A DNA stretch of 7,104 bases from Pseudomonadota bacterium (GCA_018830925.1 JAHJRK010000041.1:1-7104); one strand, 5' to 3'; counted from the stretch's first letter, positions 1 through 5,667 are shown. Notes: generated from the letters alone by a model not told the origin. Numbers and translations are program-made.

Positions 1-324
1 ATGTTCGGAGCAATGACCAGTTCTCTTCCTTTGGTTGAATACCTGAACGCTGTGACGGGATGGAATCTTTCAGCCGATGAATATCTTAAGACCGGGGAAC
101 GCATACTAAATCTCAGAAAGGTATTTAATGTAAGGGAAGGGATAAGGCCTGAAGATTACAGACTCAGCGCAAGAGCCATTGGTGTGGTGCCTCTTCCCGG
201 AGGACCGCTTAAGGGTGTTACAGTGGACATGGAAACCATACGCATGGAATTTTTCAAAACTGCAGGCTGGGATATTGCTACAGGAGGACCGACTGCCGAG
301 AAAATGAAGGAGCTTGGAATATAA
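1..324 (+). CDS. Aldehyde:ferredoxin oxidoreductase, C-terminal fragment (5' end outside window)
   Basis: This is the last 107 residues of a tungsten/molybdopterin aldehyde:ferredoxin oxidoreductase (AOR) family enzyme, a cytoplasmic enzyme that interconverts aldehydes and carboxylic acids using ferredoxin. The recognisable family blocks are the helix LNAVTGW (about residues 16-22), the ERILNLRKVFNVREG stretch (33-47), PLPGGPLKG (64-72), and the closing FFKTAGWD and GPTAEKMKELGI. Full-length members have about 600 residues, so roughly five sixths of the gene is upstream. The ATG at base 1 is simply an internal Met and should not be read as the start. In AOR homologues a cysteine ligand of the 4Fe-4S cluster lies shortly before this segment, so it would be just outside the window. 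The frame is open from base 1 to a TAA stop at 322-324. No accessory gene follows; the next gene is convergent. The substrate cannot be deduced from this end of the protein. Confidence 0.9.
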   Translation: MFGAMTSSLPLVEYLNAVTGWNLSADEYLKTGERILNLRKVFNVREGIRPEDYRLSARAIGVVPLPGGPLKGVTVDMETIRMEFFKTAGWDIATGGPTAEKMKELGI

Positions 325-330
325 AAAGCC

Positions 331-360
331 GAACATCGGACATCGAATAAAGAACATCGG
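331..360. repeat. Degenerate AACATCG short tandem repeat
   Basis: GAACATCGG occurs exactly at 331-339 and again at 352-360, and a related unit GACATCGAA lies between them at 339-347. The array begins only 6 bp after the AOR stop codon. It is short and imperfect, and nothing in it looks coding. I recall similar AACATCGA arrays between genes of Desulfobacterota, but cannot verify that here. Confidence 0.5.
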
Positions 361-455
361 GCTCGATACGCGGGTACCTCGAAGTTTAACAACGGGAAAA
401 TTACTGTATAGCTGAATTTTAATGCTTCGCGGTGTAGTTACGGTAGCATGAGGGC

Positions 456-608
456 TTTTTTTACAAAGCCGTCGGGATTGACCGGCTCGTAAAAACCATT
501 CTCACACAAAGATCACAGAGAACACAAAGAAAAACCTGGATGCTTTCAACAGGCCATTCTTCGTGCCTTTGTGTCTTCGTGGCGAAAAAGAGTTTTTACG
601 AAACCATC
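456..608. repeat. Composite palindromic repeat element in the convergent gap
   Basis: Two nested palindromes share a border. The first is a hairpin: TTTTTAC (458-464) pairs with GTAAAAA (489-495), and AGCCG (467-471) pairs with CGGCT (483-487). The second is a longer imperfect inverted repeat: CGTAAAAAC (488-496) matches GTTTTTACG (592-600). Inside it, the left arm 504-528 (CACAAAG, CACAGAG, CACAAAG units) matches the complement of the right arm at about 559-583 (CACGAAG, CACAAAG, CACGAAG units). Each arm is therefore about three repeats of an 8-9 bp unit NCACRAAG. No transposase is present, so a non-autonomous REP/MITE-like element is the most economical reading. The right edge overlaps the stop codon of the minus-strand deacetylase gene at 607-609. 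It may also serve as a boundary between the two convergent genes, but neither flank shows a convincing stem followed by a T-run. Confidence 0.65.
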
Positions 609-1404
609 AAGCTTTGATTACTTCTGAAATATGGACGAGTGAGACACGGGAACCGGAGAACCTGCTGCAAAAGGTTTTTATCGCGGATGCGGTTTCAGAA
701 AAAGGATGCCCAATTCCCACGGCGCTTCCATGTTCAAGCGCAATTTCCGCAAGTTTTAAAAGCTGATAAAGAATAGCCGATTCTTCCACGACATTGTCTA
801 AAAATATATTCCTGTGTGCTGCAGCCATATTAAGTGATCTTGCAGTTGCGAAACCTTTTGAATGGTTTGAGGTAAGGCTGTCAACGAAAAACATGTTTTT
901 CTCTTTTACAATTCGTAATGCATGATACATCTTATCGGATAATGCCGTAAATTTTGATCCCATGTGGTTGTTGATGCCAGCTGCAAAAGGAATCTCAGAG
1001 ATGTTTTCTTCTATTACCCTCATAATGTGTTCTTCCCCGTCTCCGGCATATAAAGCTCCTGGGCCCGGGTCAAGTGAGGGGTTGCAGGGTTCCATAGGCT
1101 GATGGAGCATTATTTCATGACCTCTACTTTTTATTTCATGGGACAGGTTTATCGAATTGGGAAGTTTAGGGAGTATTGAAAAGGTTATCGGAACACCAAG
1201 TTCTAAAAAATGTCTTGCCCGGGATATGCTGTATCCTATGTCATCGATTATCAGGGCAATGCAGGGACGGATTTGGTTTTCTTTACTTTCTTCCATGGCA
1301 AAAATTTTGGAAAAAGAATTTAAACCAAGCAGGCATCCTGCTGTTATAACGGTGCTTTTCTGCAGAAAGCGCCGTCTGTTTATATTCTTTTCAAAATATG
1401 ACAT
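607..1404 (-). CDS. Divergent polysaccharide deacetylase (YibQ/DUF610 family) with Tat-type signal
   Basis: This 265-residue protein belongs to the divergent polysaccharide deacetylase family (Polysacc_deac_2, YibQ-like), which has the NodB-type fold and is thought to act on cell-wall or envelope polysaccharide outside the cytoplasm. All family landmarks are present in order: ALIIDDIGY (50-58, paired Asp 54/55), GHEIMLHQPMEP (95-106), GINNHMGSKFT (143-153), FFVDSLTS (172-179), IFLDN (200-204) and GIGHP (230-234). The N-terminus reads NRRRFLQKS (9-17) followed by a hydrophobic stretch to about residue 35, a twin-arginine (Tat) signal pattern. The chosen ATG gives this signal its usual short n-region, although the Shine-Dalgarno before it is weak. 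YibQ genes often sit beside EnvC-like peptidase and S41 protease genes; here the gene stands alone, bounded by its own promoter and the fusA-unit terminator. The fold is secure. The substrate, and whether it is catalytic, are not known. Confidence 0.88.
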   Translation of the reverse strand: MSYFEKNINRRRFLQKSTVITAGCLLGLNSFSKIFAMEESKENQIRPCIALIIDDIGYSISRARHFLELGVPITFSILPKLPNSINLSHEIKSRGHEIMLHQPMEPCNPSLDPGPGALYAGDGEEHIMRVIEENISEIPFAAGINNHMGSKFTALSDKMYHALRIVKEKNMFFVDSLTSNHSKGFATARSLNMAAAHRNIFLDNVVEESAILYQLLKLAEIALEHGSAVGIGHPFSETASAIKTFCSRFSGSRVSLVHISEVIKA

Positions 1405-1436
1405 AGGATATATTTAATGGATGGTTTCCGGGAAAA

Positions 1437-1450
1437 AGCCTATATAGGCT
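1437..1450. promoter_or_regulatory. Perfect 14-bp palindrome in the deacetylase 5' leader
   Basis: AGCCTATATAGGCT reads the same on both strands. It lies between the predicted transcription start (near 1468) and the ATG at 1404 of the minus-strand deacetylase gene, so it could be a repressor operator or an RNA feature in the leader. No regulator family is recognised from the sequence, so function is inference only. Confidence 0.35.
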
Positions 1451-1475
1451 CCCTTTATATTATAAAACTGGGAAT

Positions 1476-1504
1476 TATATACAATATATAGCGGTGTATG
1501 TCAA
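1476..1504 (-). promoter_or_regulatory. Sigma70-type promoter of the deacetylase gene
   Basis: On the minus strand there is a perfect -35 TTGACA (plus-strand positions 1499-1504). After a 17-bp spacer comes TATATA (1476-1481); a perfect TATAAT is also available two bases further on (1474-1479, spacer 19). The start point would fall near 1468, giving a leader of about 60 nt before the ATG at 1404. A 10-bp inverted repeat, CAATATATAG (1482-1491) and CTATATATTG (1514-1523), brackets the -35 box, with one arm inside the spacer, a position where a bound regulator could block RNA polymerase. The promoter call rests on consensus match only. Confidence 0.6.
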
Positions 1505-1610
1505 ATAAAAACACTATATATTGCGAAAATCATTCTGGCGGGAGGGGTAATAGGTTTAACTTACAGGAATGTAATAATAATCGTATGGAAATAGAGTAAT
1601 TGTATAGACG

Positions 1611-1647
1611 AAAAAAGCCTCCCGGAATTACTTCAACGGGAGGCTTT
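1611..1647 (-). terminator. Intrinsic terminator of the fusA-ATPase unit
   Basis: AAAGCCTCCCG (1614-1624) pairs perfectly with CGGGAGGCTTT (1637-1647), an 11-bp stem with a 12-nt loop. Read on the minus strand, the stem runs straight into six T residues (complement of A1611-1616). It sits about 30 bp after the TAA of the ATPase gene and upstream of the deacetylase promoter, so it separates the two minus-strand transcripts. Confidence 0.9.
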
Positions 1648-1677
1648 GTCAAATGATTTGTTCTGTTTAGGAAGCCT

Positions 1678-2397
1678 TTAAGTCCGCTTTATCCAGTCAC
1701 TTTCCTTAATCAACATTGTTGTCGGATCAAGAGAGAGTCCGGTAGCAACGGAATCAGGTTTCCCTCCTTTTAAAGCTTTCAGGTAAATTTCTTTTCCTTC
1801 AGGCTGAATCAGTATGATTGTTTCAAAAAGATCTTCAACAGAATTAAGCTGAGCCTGAATACAATCTAAATCGGGTTTTTCATCCCTGTGAATCCGGACG
1901 GTAAGCCATGCTTTCAGAGAATGATTTTTTACAAATGCCTTCAGGTCGGATAGAGGTTCTATTTGCGATTCATCAAAAGGAAGACCGTCAATAAAAATTA
2001 CATGGGGCCGGAAAATATTCTGCTCCATCAGGTCGGTCAATCTTTCTTCAAGCTTGGGGACGCTGAATCCCTCAACTTCGAATGTCATTATAAACCTGTG
2101 CGGAAGCATATTCTCAAATATTTGTTCCTGATCCGCTATGCTGTATTGTGATGCGATGTTGCGGTAAACTTCCTTGTACCATAGACCGACTTTTTTTACA
2201 GGATCATTTAAGCTCATATGAAGTACATTCTTATTGCAGAGCAGGCTGTGTATGGCTAATTGAATAAGAAGAGCCGTTTTTCCGACCCCCGCACGTGCCA
2301 TTACAGCGCCAAAACCGCCTTCCGGCAATATTTCTTCAGATTCGCACCCTGTCAGTTTTCCCAATGGATGGCGGAGAATAAAACCATTTTCGAGCAT
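1678..2397 (-). CDS. RecA-fold P-loop ATPase of unknown function
   Basis: The protein has 239 residues and looks like a single RecA/KaiC-like ATPase domain. The Walker A motif is ARAGVGKT (34-41), followed by a typical helix ALLIQLAIHSL. HMSLND (60-65) resembles the strand after Walker A in KaiC and DnaB relatives, and VIFID (133-137) is a good Walker B. No membrane segment, zinc motif or extra domain is visible. The ATG at 2395-2397 is chosen because GAGAGGAG (complement of 2405-2412) stands 7-8 nt in front of it; an in-frame TTG at 2413-2415 would overlap that ribosome binding site and is less likely. It follows fusA by 92 bp on the same strand with no terminator between them, and a strong terminator follows, so co-transcription with fusA is likely. 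I do not recognise a specific family. Proximity to an elongation factor is not enough to assign a translation role. Confidence 0.8.
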   Translation of the reverse strand: MLENGFILRHPLGKLTGCESEEILPEGGFGAVMARAGVGKTALLIQLAIHSLLCNKNVLHMSLNDPVKKVGLWYKEVYRNIASQYSIADQEQIFENMLPHRFIMTFEVEGFSVPKLEERLTDLMEQNIFRPHVIFIDGLPFDESQIEPLSDLKAFVKNHSLKAWLTVRIHRDEKPDLDCIQAQLNSVEDLFETIILIQPEGKEIYLKALKGGKPDSVATGLSLDPTTMLIKESDWIKRT

Positions 2398-2489
2398 TTT
2401 ATAGGCTCCTCTCAATTATATATTGTTTACTTTGTTTTTTATGAGTCAATCGTTTTTGACATATTAATAAATAAATCTGATTATTACTG

Positions 2490-4580
2490 CTACTTTTTCT
2501 GTGAACCCTTTTTATCTTCAGCCGCTTTTTTCATCAACTCTTCCGCTACCGACTGAGGCACTTGTTTATAAGTTGCAAACTCCATCGTAAACTGAGCCTT
2601 GCCCTGGGTTAAGGATCTTAATATCGTAGAGTATCCGAACATTTCAGCAAGAGGAACCTGCGCCTCAATAACACACATGGTTCCCTCATCCTGTGTGCCG
2701 AAGATTATTCCGCGGCGCTGATTCAAAGATCCCATAACAGTTCCCTGAAACTCAGTCGGGGTTTCAGCGACTACTTTCATGATAGGTTCATGAATGACCG
2801 GCTTTGCTTTTGAATATCCTTCAAGAAAAGCTCCGCGGGCCGCGGCCTGAAAAGCCATATCTGAAGAGTCGACAGAATGGGATGCCCCGTCATCTATTGT
2901 TATTTTTATTCCTGTAACAGGGAATTCCATTTTCGGGCCTTTTGCAAGGCAATTTTTAAAACCCTTTTCGCAGGCTGGAATATACTGGGTCGGGATGGCA
3001 CCGCCTTTGACCTTGTTATCAAATATGAATTCTTCTTCGGCCGGTTCTATATAACCTGCAATACGACCATACTGGCCGGACCCACCCGTCTGCTTTCTAT
3101 GAGTATAGTTAAACTCGGCTTTTCTTGTAATCGTTTCCCTGTAAGCTACCTTGGGGACACCCGATGTAACTTCCGCGTTATATTCGCGGCGCATCCTTTC
3201 TATGTAAACATCAAGATGAAGCTCCCCCATTCCCGAAATTATCGTATCCCCTGTTTCATCGCTTACATAGGTTTTAAAAGTCGGATCTTCCTTTGTGAAT
3301 CTGTTGAGGGCTTTTGACATATTGACTTCGGATTTGCTGTCTTTTGCCGCGATTGCAAGCGAAATAACAGGTTTCGGGACGTACATTGACGTCAAAGTGT
3401 AACTGAGGCCAGGCGATACGAAAGTATCTCCGGATGCGCAGTCAATGCCGAACAGAGCCCCTATGTATCCGGCCGGAATCGATTCAATCTCTTCCATCTG
3501 GCTGGCATGCATGCGGACTAATCTACCGACTTTCACCTTTCTGCCTGTCCGTACATTGACTATGGCATCTCCTTTTGCGAGTGATCCCTGGTATACCCGG
3601 ATATATGTCAACTGACCATATTGGCCTTCTTCCAGTTTGAATGCAAGTGCTACCATTGGTTTTTTGGGATCGGCGGTCAGGATGACCGGAGCTTCATCAT
3701 TGTCCATATCAAGTGCTTCGTTTTCGGTATCATGCGGGCACGGAAGCAGTTTGGTCACGGCATCAAGAAGAGGCTGAACGCCTTTATTCTTATACGCGGA
3801 ACCGAGTATAACCGGTGTGAGCTTTCTGGATAAAGTCCCACTCCGAAGAGCGGTAACGATCATCGATTCGGTTATTTCTTTTTCTTCAAGAATTGCATCT
3901 GTAAGTTCATCCGAAAAAACGGAAGCTGCCTCAATGAGTTCTTCTCTTTTTTTAACGGCTTCCTGCAGAAGTTCAGCGGGAATATCTTCTGTGCGAAATA
4001 TCTCTCCGTTTTTACCGTCGAAATAAAAGGCTTTCATCGACAACAGGTCAACCACCCCGTTGAAATCGGCTTCGAGCCCTATGGGAATTTGAATAGCAAC
4101 AGAATTATGCCCAAGTTTTTCTCTTAACTGTTTGATTACTCTGTCCGGATTTGCACCACTTCGGTCGCACTTATTTATGAAAGCAATGCATGGGACCTTG
4201 TATCTTTTCATCTGCTGGTCGACTGTAATTGATTGCGATTGAACTCCGCCAACCGAACAAAGAACAAGAATTGCCCCGTCTAAAACTCTTAAAGATCTTT
4301 CGACTTCAATTGTGAAATCTACATGCCCGGGAGTATCGATAATATTTATTTCATGATCGAGCCATTCACAGAAAGTTGCTGCAGAGGCAATAGTTATACC
4401 TCTTTCTTTTTCGAGCTCCATGGAATCCATTGTGGCGCCGATGCCGTCTTTCCCTTTTACGTCATGAATCGCATGTATACGCTTCGTATAAAAAAGAATT
4501 CTTTCGGTCAGTGTTGTTTTACCCGAATCTATGTGGGCGCTTATGCCGATATTCCTGACTTTGAATATATCGTGTTTCAT
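2490..4580 (-). CDS. fusA: Translation elongation factor G, spdEFG1 (mitochondrial EFG1-like) subtype
   Basis: This 696-residue, full-length EF-G is the GTPase that drives tRNA-mRNA translocation on the ribosome. GTPase motifs are intact: G1 AHIDSGKTT (15-23), G2 RGITI (60-64), G3 DTPGH (82-86) and G4 NKCD (136-139). The later domains carry YRETITRKAEFNYTHRKQTGGSGQYGR and the domain IV tip GASHSVDSSD (565-574). The signature VKGKDGIGATMDSMELE (41-57), and Ser rather than Ala before GKTT, match the mitochondrial EFG1/spdEFG1 group and not the usual bacterial EF-G I. In that scheme spdEFG1 is the translocation factor and a separate spdEFG2 does ribosome recycling. One oddity is Lys33, where the family usually has Gly in YTGRI. 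AAAAGGA ends 7 nt before the ATG. It is not next to rpsL, rpsG or tuf here, as the classical str-operon copy would be. An ATPase gene follows, and a hairpin-bearing leader precedes it. Confidence 0.97.
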   Translation of the reverse strand: MKHDIFKVRNIGISAHIDSGKTTLTERILFYTKRIHAIHDVKGKDGIGATMDSMELEKERGITIASAATFCEWLDHEINIIDTPGHVDFTIEVERSLRVLDGAILVLCSVGGVQSQSITVDQQMKRYKVPCIAFINKCDRSGANPDRVIKQLREKLGHNSVAIQIPIGLEADFNGVVDLLSMKAFYFDGKNGEIFRTEDIPAELLQEAVKKREELIEAASVFSDELTDAILEEKEITESMIVTALRSGTLSRKLTPVILGSAYKNKGVQPLLDAVTKLLPCPHDTENEALDMDNDEAPVILTADPKKPMVALAFKLEEGQYGQLTYIRVYQGSLAKGDAIVNVRTGRKVKVGRLVRMHASQMEEIESIPAGYIGALFGIDCASGDTFVSPGLSYTLTSMYVPKPVISLAIAAKDSKSEVNMSKALNRFTKEDPTFKTYVSDETGDTIISGMGELHLDVYIERMRREYNAEVTSGVPKVAYRETITRKAEFNYTHRKQTGGSGQYGRIAGYIEPAEEEFIFDNKVKGGAIPTQYIPACEKGFKNCLAKGPKMEFPVTGIKITIDDGASHSVDSSDMAFQAAARGAFLEGYSKAKPVIHEPIMKVVAETPTEFQGTVMGSLNQRRGIIFGTQDEGTMCVIEAQVPLAEMFGYSTILRSLTQGKAQFTMEFATYKQVPQSVAEELMKKAAEDKKGSQKK

Positions 4581-4671
4581 TTTAAAATCCTTTTAACTTA
4601 ACCCTTGCCACAGGATACTCCAATATTAATCATTTTAAAACAATATTTTATAAAGCTCCATGAAAAATCTC

Positions 4672-4687
4672 TTTTTACGAAACCATA
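4672..4687 (+). repeat. Solo copy of the TTTTTACGAAACC repeat motif
   Basis: TTTTTACGAAACCATA matches TTTTTACGAAACCATC at 593-608 in 15 of 16 positions. It is also related to the copies at 458-473 and, on the opposite strand, 480-495. Here it stands alone, about 90 bp upstream of the fusA start and beside the terminator-like hairpin, without the CACRAAG arms seen in the composite element. Confidence 0.55.
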
Positions 4688-4704
4688 ATTATTTACAATT
4701 ATGA

Positions 4705-4774
4705 AAATAAAAAAATCCCTCACATGGGAACCTGCTGCCAGGTGGGGGATTTTAAGCTATGCTTTAAAGAAAGT
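4705..4774 (-). ncRNA. Candidate short RNA or attenuated fusA leader
   Basis: If transcription starts from the TTGACA promoter candidate just upstream, the minus-strand product would begin near 4773 and end in the T-run near 4705, giving an RNA of about 70 nt. It would contain a weak first hairpin (TTAAAGC, loop ATA, GCTTAA, around 4752-4766) and then the terminator hairpin. The 3' part of the first hairpin overlaps the foot of the terminator stem, so the two compete. No start codon or leader peptide is visible before the terminator. It does not match any RNA family I can recognise (6S, SRP, tmRNA, common riboswitches). Whether this is a free small RNA or only the attenuated leader of fusA cannot be decided from sequence. 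Confidence 0.35.
4709..4753 (-). terminator. Intrinsic terminator-like hairpin ahead of fusA
   Basis: The arms 4712-4723 and 4742-4753 pair over 12 bp with a single mismatched position at T4720/G4745, which is G-T on the plus strand. The loop has 18 nt and contains a smaller inner palindrome, CCTG-CTGC-CAGG (4731-4742). Read on the minus strand, the stem ends in seven T residues (complement of A4709-4715), then ATTTT. It therefore terminates leftward transcription about 125 bp before the fusA ATG. No minus-strand protein gene lies upstream, so it must end a short RNA or attenuate fusA. Confidence 0.7.
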
Positions 4775-4779
4775 CCGCC

Positions 4780-4808
4780 CTTCTATTAATAAAAGTTATA
4801 ATTGTCAA
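4780..4808 (-). promoter_or_regulatory. Candidate promoter reading toward fusA
   Basis: There is a perfect minus-strand TTGACA (plus-strand positions 4803-4808). At 17-bp spacing the -10 would be TAGAAG (4780-4785), a 4/6 match; the AT-rich alternatives TAATAG and TATTAA have spacers that are too short. It is the best -35 on this side of the region, and it lies directly upstream of the terminator-like hairpin. I see no equally good promoter between the hairpin and fusA. Confidence 0.4.
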
Positions 4809-4833
4809 GTAAATAATGTAATTGTATATGATG

Positions 4834-4859
4834 ATACATTGATGTATGAATACTATAAT
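4834..4859 (+). promoter_or_regulatory. azlC promoter -10 box with adjacent dyad
   Basis: A perfect TATAAT lies at 4854-4859. No good TTGACA is found at 16-18 bp upstream. Instead there is an inverted repeat, ATACAT (4834-4839), TG, ATGTAT (4842-4847), in the place where an activator or repressor would sit. A weak -35 beside a dyad suggests a regulated, possibly activator-dependent promoter. In Bacillus, azl genes are controlled by an Lrp-type protein, but the regulator here is unknown and no regulator gene is in the window. The leader to the TTG start would be about 85 nt. Confidence 0.45.
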
Positions 4860-4949
4860 TAAATATGGATCTTATGAACTATTATTGTTGTTAATACAAG
4901 ATGTTGTGCGTAATATGCCGGGTTGCTTTTACGTTCGGAGGAGAATTGT

Positions 4950-5657
4950 TTGATTGGAACTTATATGAAAGATAAAAATTTTATTGGCGGTTTATTGTTA
5001 GAGGGCCTTTCGGCTTCGTGGCCTGTATGCCTCGGATATATTCCGATCGGCATAGCCTTTGGGGTTCTTGCTCAGAAGGCCGGTTTCACTCCTCTTGAAA
5101 CAGGATTTATGTCTCTTCTGGTTTTTGCAGGGAGCTCACAGTTCATAGCCGTTTCGATGTTTTCTGCCGGTGCCGGAGCAGCTTCGATAATCGCAACCAC
5201 ATTTGTTGTCAACCTGAGACATCTTCTGATGAGTTCCTCTCTTTCTCTCTTCCTGGGTCGTTCCGGTAGAAAAAAGCTTTTTGTGTTTTCCTATGGAATA
5301 ACTGATGAAAGTTTTGCCGTTAACTTTTCAAAATTTAAAGGCGGAGACTGGGATATCAACCGGGCGCTGATTGTCAATTTTTCTGCAAATATAATGTGGA
5401 TTCTGAGCACGGTTGCGGGTGGATATGGCGGGCAATTTATCCGGCCGCATTCATTTGGTATGGATTATGCGCTCATAGCCATGTTTATATGCCTTCTCGT
5501 GTTCCAGCTGAAAGGGCCTATATATATTTTTACTGCTCTGGTTGCAGGAATATCGGCCGTCCTGTTGTCTCTTTGCATCCCGGGAAATTCATATATTATA
5601 ATAGCTTCTATTTTTGCGGCGGGGATAGGAGTTTTTATAAAAAAAAAGGCGAGATAA
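4950..5657 (+). CDS. azlC: AzlC family branched-chain amino acid exporter, large subunit
   Basis: This 235-residue inner-membrane protein is the larger half of an AzlC/AzlD (BrnF/BrnE-type) exporter that extrudes branched-chain amino acids or their analogues. Family landmarks are clear: GYIPIGIAFG (29-38), FAGSSQF (59-65), NLRHLLMSSSL (88-98) and GITDESFAV (116-124). Hydrophobic helices fill nearly the whole length, and the C-terminus is the basic tail KKKAR. The start is set at TTG 4950 because a strong GGAGGAG (4937-4943) stands 6 nt before it. The in-frame TTG at 4923 lies upstream of this site, and the ATG at 4965 is 21 nt from it, too far. A non-ATG start may lower translation. azlD begins a few bases after the stop, so the two subunits form an operon. 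A run of nine A residues (5639-5647) encodes the Lys tail and could be prone to sequencing or replication slippage. Family assignment is secure; the exported substrate is inferred. Confidence 0.93.
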   Translation: MIGTYMKDKNFIGGLLLEGLSASWPVCLGYIPIGIAFGVLAQKAGFTPLETGFMSLLVFAGSSQFIAVSMFSAGAGAASIIATTFVVNLRHLLMSSSLSLFLGRSGRKKLFVFSYGITDESFAVNFSKFKGGDWDINRALIVNFSANIMWILSTVAGGYGGQFIRPHSFGMDYALIAMFICLLVFQLKGPIYIFTALVAGISAVLLSLCIPGNSYIIIASIFAAGIGVFIKKKAR

Positions 5658-5667
5658 GGATTTGATG

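Larger units (their letters stand above)
4581..4949. other. Divergent intergenic region between fusA and azlC
   Basis: No protein gene is supported in these 369 bp. Going right to left, the fusA side holds a TTGACA promoter candidate, an intrinsic-terminator hairpin, one copy of the TTTTTACGAAACC repeat, and then an AT-rich stretch up to the fusA ribosome binding site. The azlC side holds a 6-2-6 dyad and a TATAAT box. Both promoters point outward, so the regulatory elements are packed between about 4700 and 4860. Confidence 0.8.

Noticed and set aside
422..462. Intrinsic terminator for the aldehyde oxidoreductase gene (ATGCT / AGCAT then seven T residues)
   Set aside because: The stem is 5 bp with a long loop, and 6 nt separate it from the T-run. 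The T-run is better explained as an arm of the palindromic element.
504..583. CRISPR-like short repeats in the convergent gap
   Set aside because: The units are 8-9 bp with no spacers and are arranged as inverted arms, which is a palindromic element and not a CRISPR array.
1498..1599. Possible 33-residue small protein on the plus strand
   Set aside because: There is no Shine-Dalgarno before the ATG, its start overlaps the -35 region of the minus-strand deacetylase promoter, and the composition (rich in Asn, no hydrophobic segment or motif) gives no support.
2416..2450. Separate promoter for the ATPase gene (minus-strand TTGACT with downstream TATAAT)
   Set aside because: The spacing to TATAAT is about 23 bp, too long, and the 17-bp position holds only ACAATA. 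Co-transcription with fusA explains the layout better.
2445..2460. Short hairpin GTCAA / TTGAC between fusA and the ATPase gene as a terminator
   Set aside because: The stem is only 5 bp and is followed on the minus strand by A residues, not a T-run. It does not separate the two genes.
2877..3317. 146-codon open frame on the plus strand, antisense to fusA
   Set aside because: It lies wholly inside the strongly supported EF-G gene, has no ribosome binding site, and its translation looks like an antisense shadow with no recognisable domain. The other plus-strand frames inside fusA (3621-3833, 3817-4026, 4323-4601) fail for the same reasons.
4598..4661. Two tiny minus-strand upstream reading frames before fusA (8 and 11 residues)
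   Set aside because: Neither has a convincing ribosome binding site, and short ATG frames are expected by chance in AT-rich leaders. They would matter only if conservation showed them in relatives.
5639..5647. Run of nine A residues near the azlC end as a frameshift or programmed slippage site
   Set aside because: The frame stays open to a normal AzlC-type basic tail and the azlD ribosome binding site fits the observed stop, so no frameshift is needed to explain the genes.
5396..5665. 89-codon plus-strand frame overlapping the azlC 3' half
   Set aside because: It is a different-frame shadow of azlC, with no ribosome binding site and no resemblance to a known protein.
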